Source of the DNA: Tetrapyrgos nigripes
Taxonomy: Eukaryota > Basidiomycota > Agaricomycetes > Agaricales > Campanellaceae
Reading direction: 5' to 3'
Length of the DNA stretch: 64,000 nt
Assembly (NCBI GenBank): GCA_013368315.1
Contig: JAACJM010000173.1
Span: 62,001 to 126,000, forward strand
The position numbers and the translations under genes were made by a program. The notes under the pieces are model-generated. The model saw only the letters and a program-made list of their open reading frames with translations, did not search any database and had not been told where the DNA came from. This document shows, piece after piece, positions 58,140 to 64,000 of this stretch. Each line of letters opens with the position of its first letter. The first letter of the stretch is position 1.

Positions 58140-59365
58140 TCAAGCTCCCAAAAACTGTCCCAAAGCCCTACTAACAACCTCACCACTCTCTGCAACTGCA
58201 ACCATTTCTCCAGCTTTCCTCAGTTCTGACATTGAGGGCTCAGAAACCTCTGTGATCTTTTCCATCACCTTCTGATGTGACACAAACAACCAGAGTACCT
58301 GAAGAATATCCACTGAGTCAATGTATTGCTTGTTTAATTGCTCATTTATACCACAATAGCTACTGTTGGGGCCATGAAGCTGTGATAGCAAGAAGGGTGG
58401 TACCAAGCACAGGAAAGATATAAGCAATAGTACTGATGATGCTGTTCCTAGAATGAGCTTAGGAGAAGTTAGACGTGTACTTAACTGTCAAGAAGGTGAT
58501 CATACTGAGACCAGATCCAGCTGCAATTGTAGAGTAAAATTGTCAATTTCTGAGGAACTAAACTGGTGAATGGCAATGCTAGGATTACTGCTCACCTGAA
58601 GCTGAATTCAAGTCACCATATACATTGCACTGGTGAAAAAACAGTCTCCCAACCTTTGCTGGCCTGTGATTCAGTGTACAAGGTAGAGGGTAAACAAATG
58701 AGCATATTAAACAATACAGGATGGTTCTCAAAATTTACCAGCCCATAACATGGCTGCTGTAGCCTCCTCAATTGCCAACTCCACAAGGTACAGAGGTAAG
58801 CTTGCATATGGATCAGTATCCAGCCTTGTCCCTGCAGGCCCAGATGGCATTTCAATGTCACCTAAACTTGGAAACTTGGAACTGAGAAACATTTTAAAGA
58901 TTGGCATTGAGTCAGTATATTAATGATGAGAATCACCTATGTAGAGGACAGGTATGAACAGTGAACACACCATTCTACATTTGCCAGATAATCTGTAATG
59001 CTACATTTCAATAATGGGTTACAATCTCTTGTATTTTGCTGAGTAGGAGTTGAAGATAGAGGGTCTGTGTTCATAATGACCCTCCCCCACTATAAAGAGC
59101 CTCAGCAAGCATCAACAATAATGTGAAAGACATGATGTAAATAGGAATCAATATTCAAATCATTGTTCAATGGCTTGAATCCTTCCCAATCCATCCAGAA
59201 AGACTCAGTCTTGTTTACTCTCAAGTTGATGTCCTCTGCCAACAATGAATTGGCAAAAAGACCAGTTTGTCCATCCACTGTTGCATTGAACCTAGTTGTC
59301 TTGATGTTACAGGTCATAACTTGCAACTTCTTCCACATATACACAGGCAACATTGGTACCTCCAC
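58140..59365 (-). pseudogene. Decayed multi-exon membrane-protein gene
   Basis: Three segments splice cleanly: 58739-58907, 58486-58520 and 58140-58457 (522 nt, phases 1, 0, 0, donors GTAAAT and GTTAAG). They encode PYASLPLYLVELAIEEATAAML, in parts PLYLVELAIEEATAAMLWA and SGLSMITFL, then a long hydrophobic helix (SSVLLLISFLCLVPPFLL) and a polar C-terminus. The frame is open upstream of 58907 for a few codons until TAA (HH-stop-YTDS). An upstream exon-like frame 59102-59365 reads TTRFNATVDGQTGLFANSLL and SYLHHVFHIIVDAC, which fits an extracellular part of the same protein. Stops between them suggest a pseudogene, but a shorter intact gene from ATG 58907 (173 residues) remains possible. I do not recognise the family. 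Confidence 0.5.
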
Positions 59366-59426
59366 TTAAAAAACGGCGACATCCTCGTTGCTCACTGAAA
59401 AAACACTTGGCCATCTCACCTAACCT

Positions 59427-60485
59427 TCACTCTTCATCTACGTCAGCCCACTCCATGTCCTTGTCCTTAACCATTTCTGCAAATAGTCGCAACCTCCCAG
59501 CATGAACCTCACCGTCTAACTGAACCCCTGCCATCGTCTCCAAATGATACGAATTAACATTACGTTCCACTACCCTGTGTGGCACTGACCACATGGGGGC
59601 TAGTTTCCATTCCGTCTTGAAAGTATTAAACAAATCACCTCGTTTCACCTGTACTAGATCCCCTACTTTGAATGCCACTTCTTTCCTCGTTTGCTTTACT
59701 ACTGCTCTATCAAACGCTGCCTTCCTTTTTGAAGCATGTCTGACTGTATTTTCATACCTGTCTGCCCTTTGCTGCTCCACATATGCTGCATGTACGTTTA
59801 TGTCATTTTGGGTTATCTCTGTGGTCGCTATCTCGACTGGTGTCTTTGGCATGTTCACTGTGATTCCAAAAAGTAATTCTTTGGGTGAGTATTGGAGGGC
59901 TGGTAATGTTCTGGTGTTGAGAATGTTGACTGCTTCGTCTAGAAACTCTGGCCAATGTTCAGGAATTGAAGTCCAAGACATGTTTTTGAATTGTTTGGAT
60001 TCAATACTGATGTCTGGAGCTACTAGTCGTTTCAAGATGTGTAGTAACAACTTGTTAGTGCCTTTGACAAGACCGTTGACCCATGCAGAATATGCCGGTG
60101 TGAACCGTTGTGTTATGCCATGTTCTTGGCAAAACTCAGTGACTTCTTGGTTTGTGAAATGTGATCTGTTGTCTGTCATGAATGTTTCAGGGCACATGTA
60201 GAGGTGACATAGTTCTCACAAGCTCTCCAGTGTGGTTTTGGCTGATCATTTTTTCTTGAATTTAAAGACCCAGACGTGTTGAGAGTAGGAGTCAATGTAC
60301 ATGCTGAGCTGATTATAACCCCCCTTCCCTTTAGACATTGACAGGTAATCTCCAGCTAGCAATTCGAAGGGGTGTTGCCGTGTGATAGGTTCCAACAGTG
60401 AGTTCAAATGTGTTGCCCTGAAATTAGCGCACAGTCTGCAACCCTGGATTCCTTCCATGACTGCCCGTCTAACCCTGGGCACCAT
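59427..60485 (-). pseudogene. Element F integrase
   Basis: One frame, with stops near 60243 and 60215, reads the H2C2 remnant (GCRLCANFRATHLN), first catalytic Asp in LLAGDYLSMSKGKGG, second in FMTDNRSHFTN, and the third position as WVNGLVKGTNKLLL. In Ty3/gypsy integrases that motif carries the catalytic Glu (NG..E), so here Glu is replaced by Lys through a single G-to-A change. The C-terminal module (FKVGDLVQVKRGD, EWKLAPMWSVPHRVV) is complete and ends at 59427. Confidence 0.85.
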
Positions 60486-60657
60486 ACCCTGTCCATCAGC
60501 GTCACCTTCACTAAATCTCTACCAAAATGTCCCCCTTTTTCGTCAGCTTCCCTCACCAGCACCACTGCTTCTTTCCATGTAATACACTCTAGCTTGCCCC
60601 TCGCCCTAAAGTTTTTGGAATTTCCTACCCGCCAAAGCTTTCCTTCTTCCTCGTCAA

Positions 60658-60900
60658 TCATGTATCCTTGCGCATGGTGTTTGGCTCCTCTGAAGACTGT
60701 AGCCCTTCTATAGTCTCAATCACCTCTAAGAACATCTTCTCCTCTTTGAACTGCTCCTTCAAAGCTGTATACCTGCTTGTTTCCTCCTGTACCTGGCAAA
60801 TGTCGTTTACTAGGCCCCAGCTGATTTCCCAATCTTCCAACACTGTCCACTCACTACTGTCCCCCTCCTCTCTCAGTTTCCCTTCCCACTTCCGTCCGAC
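60658..60900 (-). pseudogene. Element F linker between RNase H and integrase
   Basis: Open frame 60658-60843 plus upstream codons to the TA at 60902 (GRKWEGKLREEGDSSEWTV). Beyond the inserted TIR element the reading continues with HIPGQLNVVTDG, the usual end of gypsy RNase H. This segment shows no domain of its own. Confidence 0.65.
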
Positions 60901-60903
60901 TTA

Positions 60904-61613
60904 GAGCAAATTCAATAAATATACGGACGATCGTTTTTTTTTTTCACGAGGGTCGACCTCAAATGCTCAACGGCACTAGATTGGGGCATCGTTTTGGCCA
61001 AGTCCCGGCTTGCCCACAGGTTACTGTACGCGACAAGTACGCAAACTCGCTGAGCTATAGAACTTGTTCTAGATGTAATCATACTTTATTAGGACTACAA
61101 TATGCACAAGTTGCATAGTGGCTGTAGACTATAGTACTCGAGCTCACATTCTGTTTGTAATACCAACACTGTGCATCTCGAACCTTCTACACTATGTTAC
61201 TGTAGGTACAGCACTAAAATAAACTATAGTGGAGTGAGAATCATGGAAAAGTACATCTTGAGCAGATATTGAGGCAAGGCGAGCTGCCTGGGTGCAAAGC
61301 CGGAAGAGGAAATGAAAGGACTATATGAGCCGGTTTGGAGCTGGTTGTATGAAAGGACTTTGGAGAATGGTGGTTTTGAGGGAATAAGATGCAGGCATTA
61401 GCCGTATTGTCTTGGTTTCGGGAAGACGTGCTTTGAGGCCATCTCTTGATTGTACAAGAGGTCGTTGCAAGCGTGTTGGAGATGATGGTGGTACAACTTC
61501 ACGTTTAGGTAATAGAAGCCGGGGCTCGGCCAAAAGCCCACCGATGGAGTGCCTTTGACCTGATCGGATTTTTTTTTTTTTTTTGCGATTCCATATATTT
61601 ATGAAATCTGCTC
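60904..61613. mobile_element. 710-bp TIR element (MITE) inserted in F
   Basis: Ends GAGCAAATTCAATAAATATA... and its imperfect complement GAGCAGATTTCATAAATATA... (about 21 of 25 positions), each next to a TA dinucleotide (60902-60903, 61614-61615). Removing the element and one TA rejoins the F coding sequence at the end of RNase H. Poly-T runs lie next to both termini. It keeps CpGs while F has lost many, so it is younger than F. The body has a 70-codon Pro/Arg-rich frame on the minus strand (61321-61533) with no known domain. TA targets suggest a Tc1/mariner-type element. Confidence 0.78.
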
Positions 61614-61615
61614 TA

Positions 61616-62114
61616 ACCCATCTGTGACTACGTTTAACTGCCCAGGTATGTGCTGTACATCAATGATGCAATACAACATGATGCCATCTCACCAACGGGC
61701 ATGAGCAGCATTGAGGTCCTTATTGCACAAGATGTCTTGCAATGCTTGGCAGTCGGTTTCAATCTCGACAGGAAAACCCCATATGACATCGGAGAACTTG
61801 TCTAGGCTGAACTTGAGAGCTGCGAATTCTAGTAGGAATGGTTTGTATCATTGCTCAGATGTTGATGTTCGTTTGGAGGTGAATGCGATGGGGAAACACT
61901 TTTCGATTGTAGTACCACCTGCTTTTGTCGTTTTCATCCTTTGTGATAGCACTGCTGCAAATCCTTCCTTGCACCCATCAGACGTGATGATGAAGTTTGA
62001 TCCATCCCACTGAGGAGCCTTCACCACCGGTTCAGAAGTGAGGGCTGCCTTCAGTTCTAGGAACGCTTTCGCTTCCTTCTCCCCCCACTTGTCCTTCAAT
62101 TTGTGTGCTGCCAT
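61616..62114 (-). pseudogene. Element F RNase H
   Basis: From 62114: AAHKLKDKWGEKEAKAFLELK, in parts KDKWGEKEAKAFLELK, then FIITSDGCKEGFAAVLSQ (first Asp), EFAALKFSLDKF (Glu) and ETDCQALQDIL (Asp), then HIPGQLNVVTDG at the MITE boundary. It is in a different frame from RT; the shift lies around 62110-62140. A stop occurs after TSEQ at 61848. Confidence 0.82.
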
Positions 62115-63214
62115 TGCATTCCTCCATGCACTCTTGCCACCTCCCTTGGTATGTTGACCTGCTTTACCAATTCCCTCAACGGTCCTTCTTTCATTGCGTA
62201 TCCTTTTATTAGATCCCAGAAGTGTCCTGTCAGCCCTAGGAACAATGCTAGATGTAATGCATCATCTGGGATTGGCCAGTCGACAATGGCCATGAGTTTG
62301 GCTGGGTCTGCGGTTACGCCATCAGTGCTGACTTTGGTATCAGCAAATATGCCTTCAGACACAAAGAATTCCGATTTGGCTGTGGAAAGGGATAGGTTCC
62401 AATCTCGGACATGCTCGAATATTCTTTTCAGTTTCTCCATCATTTCTTCAAAACTGTTTGCCACTGCTCCACCATCATCGACAAATAACTCGATGGTGCT
62501 ATCCTGCAGTAGGTCATGTAGGTTGTCTGCTGTGAGTGCTGCAAATGTTGATGGTGCTCCAGTGAGACCAAAGGGCATCCATAGGTACCAAAAGTACCCG
62601 CGTCCCTCAACGTAAAATGCTGTGTATAGTCGAGACTTTTCATCCATCTCTACGGCATTGAATCCCGATGTGAAGTCAAAGGATGATAGGTATTTGTGCC
62701 CGCTAAGGGCCTGCTGTTTGGTACACAAATCTCCCTGGGGCATTGGTGCAATCTCTGTATATTTATTGACCTCAGCAAAGTTTTGACAGATCCTCCACTT
62801 TTGAGGTTTGTTGGCATCTTGGGAAGGTGGTAAGGCATCAGTTTGCATAGTGTGGGGTGGTACATCATTGAAGTGAGATGGTAATCCTGCAGCAATGCAC
62901 TGCTCATTGACCCAATGTTGTAATTCCTCCAAAGATAGTCCACCCCTTTCGTGGGCTTTCTTCGCTAGTGTAGTTGGCGACACACATTTTACCTGGTCTG
63001 GTTGTACGTGCTTGATAATTCCTGCTGCCAGTAATTCATCCAGCTTCCCATGTAAGAAGTCCTTCTGCAGCAGTGTTAAGCGTTTCTGTCGTACTTTGGT
63101 TCCCATCTTCACCCCTTTATGTATTCTCAGTGTGTGGATTGCACCTTCTACTGCCCGTACTTCACTGACTGATAATGCAAAACAATCCGCGTACTCTGTT
63201 AACAATCTCTCCAC
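62096..63214 (-). pseudogene. Element F reverse transcriptase
   Basis: 372-residue open frame. RT motifs are KWRICQNFAEVNKYTE, SSFDFTSGFNAVEMDE (first catalytic Asp), FWYLWMPFGLTGAPSTFA and the catalytic ELFVDDGGAV, followed by a thumb with FLGLTGHFWDLIKGYA. All catalytic residues are intact. Just upstream TGA at 63221 interrupts EE-stop-KEVERLL, where arginine (CGA) is expected. Downstream it is frameshifted relative to RNase H. Confidence 0.9.
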
Positions 63215-63220
63215 TTCCTT

Positions 63221-63952
63221 TCATTCCTCTGCTGACAGTTGGTCTCTGATCCTTACCAACTTCAGTATTTCTCGCACCCTGTCTGGATTGAATGCCCCTT
63301 CCATGCCATCATTCCTGGTGAATACATTTCCGACCTCTGATTCAATGTCCAGCACATCTGGTATCACATTGGCCCCTGGTGAATGGTTCACGGGTTCACT
63401 TGGCTCTACCAGGTAAATTGATTTGTCTGCAGAAGCAGCAGTGGAGACTCCCCTGGAGGGGGGTGCATTACCTCCCCCCAGTGAGCTTGAACGCTTTTGC
63501 AACTGCTTGAGGTGCCTAATCTTCTTTTTCATGTCTTCTAGTGTTCCCCCATTCTTTTCCCACCTGTACCTGGTTCTACCTAGGCCTTTGCTATGGCTCC
63601 TACATTCTTTCCAACACTGTTCTCTCTCCTCCTGTCCATTTCTCTTCAACCTTTCTAATAATTCCTTTCGCTGTCATGCATTTTGCTCCCCCAGTGTTTT
63701 GAAGACGTATGAATATGTTGTATTTCACTTCTGATCATGCTGTGGGGTATTGTGAGTGGGTATTGACTTGTTATTATCAACAGATTCCTGATCAACTTCC
63801 CTGTTCCCTGGGATATCTATGTTAATAGATACCCCGTCATCATCACACACATTGCCAACTGGCATAGATTCTGGGGCCTTGTTCTCTTCACTTTGTACGT
63901 TCTCTGCCACCTCCTCCAGGACAGGTGTTACTCGTGGGTCGCCTTGCAACAT
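63221..63952 (-). pseudogene. Element F region upstream of RT
   Basis: Two frames (63221-63649 and 63725-63952), both in the RT frame register, separated by stops near 63675 and 63722. They encode acidic and basic low-complexity sequence: KKKIRHLKQLQKRSSSL, PVNHSPGANVIPDVLD, GVSINIDIPGNREVDQE. This matches the spacer between protease and RT in such elements, but no protease DSG motif is visible within the window. Confidence 0.55.
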
Positions 63953-64000
63953 GATACTTCACATTCCTTTGCCACATTCTCATCCTCAACTTCTTCTAAT

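Larger units (their letters stand above)
59427..64000 (-). mobile_element. Ty3/gypsy element F (partial, runs off the right edge)
   Basis: Minus-strand order from the right edge is an acidic region, RT, RNase H, linker and integrase, ending at 59427. No LTR was found on the left, where the decayed membrane-protein gene begins at 59365, so F is truncated there. A TIR element interrupts it at 60904-61613. It differs clearly from C and E in sequence and lacks a visible chromodomain. Confidence 0.85.

Noticed and set aside
60404..60661. Separate gene in another frame over the F linker
   Set aside because: Its reading (RARGKLECITWKEAVVLVREA) continues the zinc-finger region of F integrase; it is a frameshifted part of F.
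1..64000. TGA reassigned to arginine in this genome
   Set aside because: The intact host genes do not need TGA as a sense codon, ATP17 ends in TAA, and noncoding LTR differences show the same CpG transitions.

Overview
The window is nuclear DNA of a mushroom-forming basidiomycete (Agaricomycetes). This rests on short spliceosomal introns, an intron-split mitochondrial ATP synthase subunit f gene, a MYND-finger gene, seven-pass membrane proteins of types common in agarics (one DUF6534-like), and a dense load of Ty1/copia, Ty3/gypsy, LINE, pogo-like and MITE-like elements. No rRNA, tRNA or CRISPR array was seen. Species cannot be named from the sequence.

Layout. (1) 0.65-17.85 kb is a nest of transposons. 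Inverted arrays of AGCATT-type minisatellites at both ends and a decayed transposase-like gene suggest one old DNA transposon. Inside it sit copia element A (986-11545), which itself contains the young copia element B (1724-6730), and a truncated chromovirus C (11746-15980) that carries a solo LTR of family A. (2) 17.9-37.8 kb is a gene island that keeps its CpG dinucleotides. It holds a four-TM protein (20372-21103), a cysteine-motif protein in four exons (21953-22750), a MYND-finger protein in four exons (23536-25692), the divergently transcribed ATP synthase subunit f gene with a 9-nt microexon (26103-28302), and a 405-residue multi-pass membrane protein (31844-33262). (3) 37.8-44.4 kb is CpG-poor and holds a decaying DUF6534-type membrane protein gene. 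(4) 44.4-56.0 kb holds the young chromovirus E (44433-50593) next to a decayed LINE, D (to its poly-A at 55993). (5) 56.0-64.0 kb holds a pogo-like remnant (57225-57961), a decayed membrane-protein gene (58140-59365) and a gypsy fragment F that runs off the right edge and is split by a 710-bp TIR element.

The theme linking the regions is CpG decay. The two LTRs of A differ almost only at CG/TG/CA dinucleotides. At five sites one copy has TG where the other has CA, so an ancestral CpG was lost independently in each. The same process explains why reading frames in A, B, C, D, E, F and the transposase remnant are broken mostly by TGA at positions where an arginine (CGA) is expected. The host gene island is largely spared, so the window may show a boundary between methylated repeat DNA and unmethylated gene DNA.
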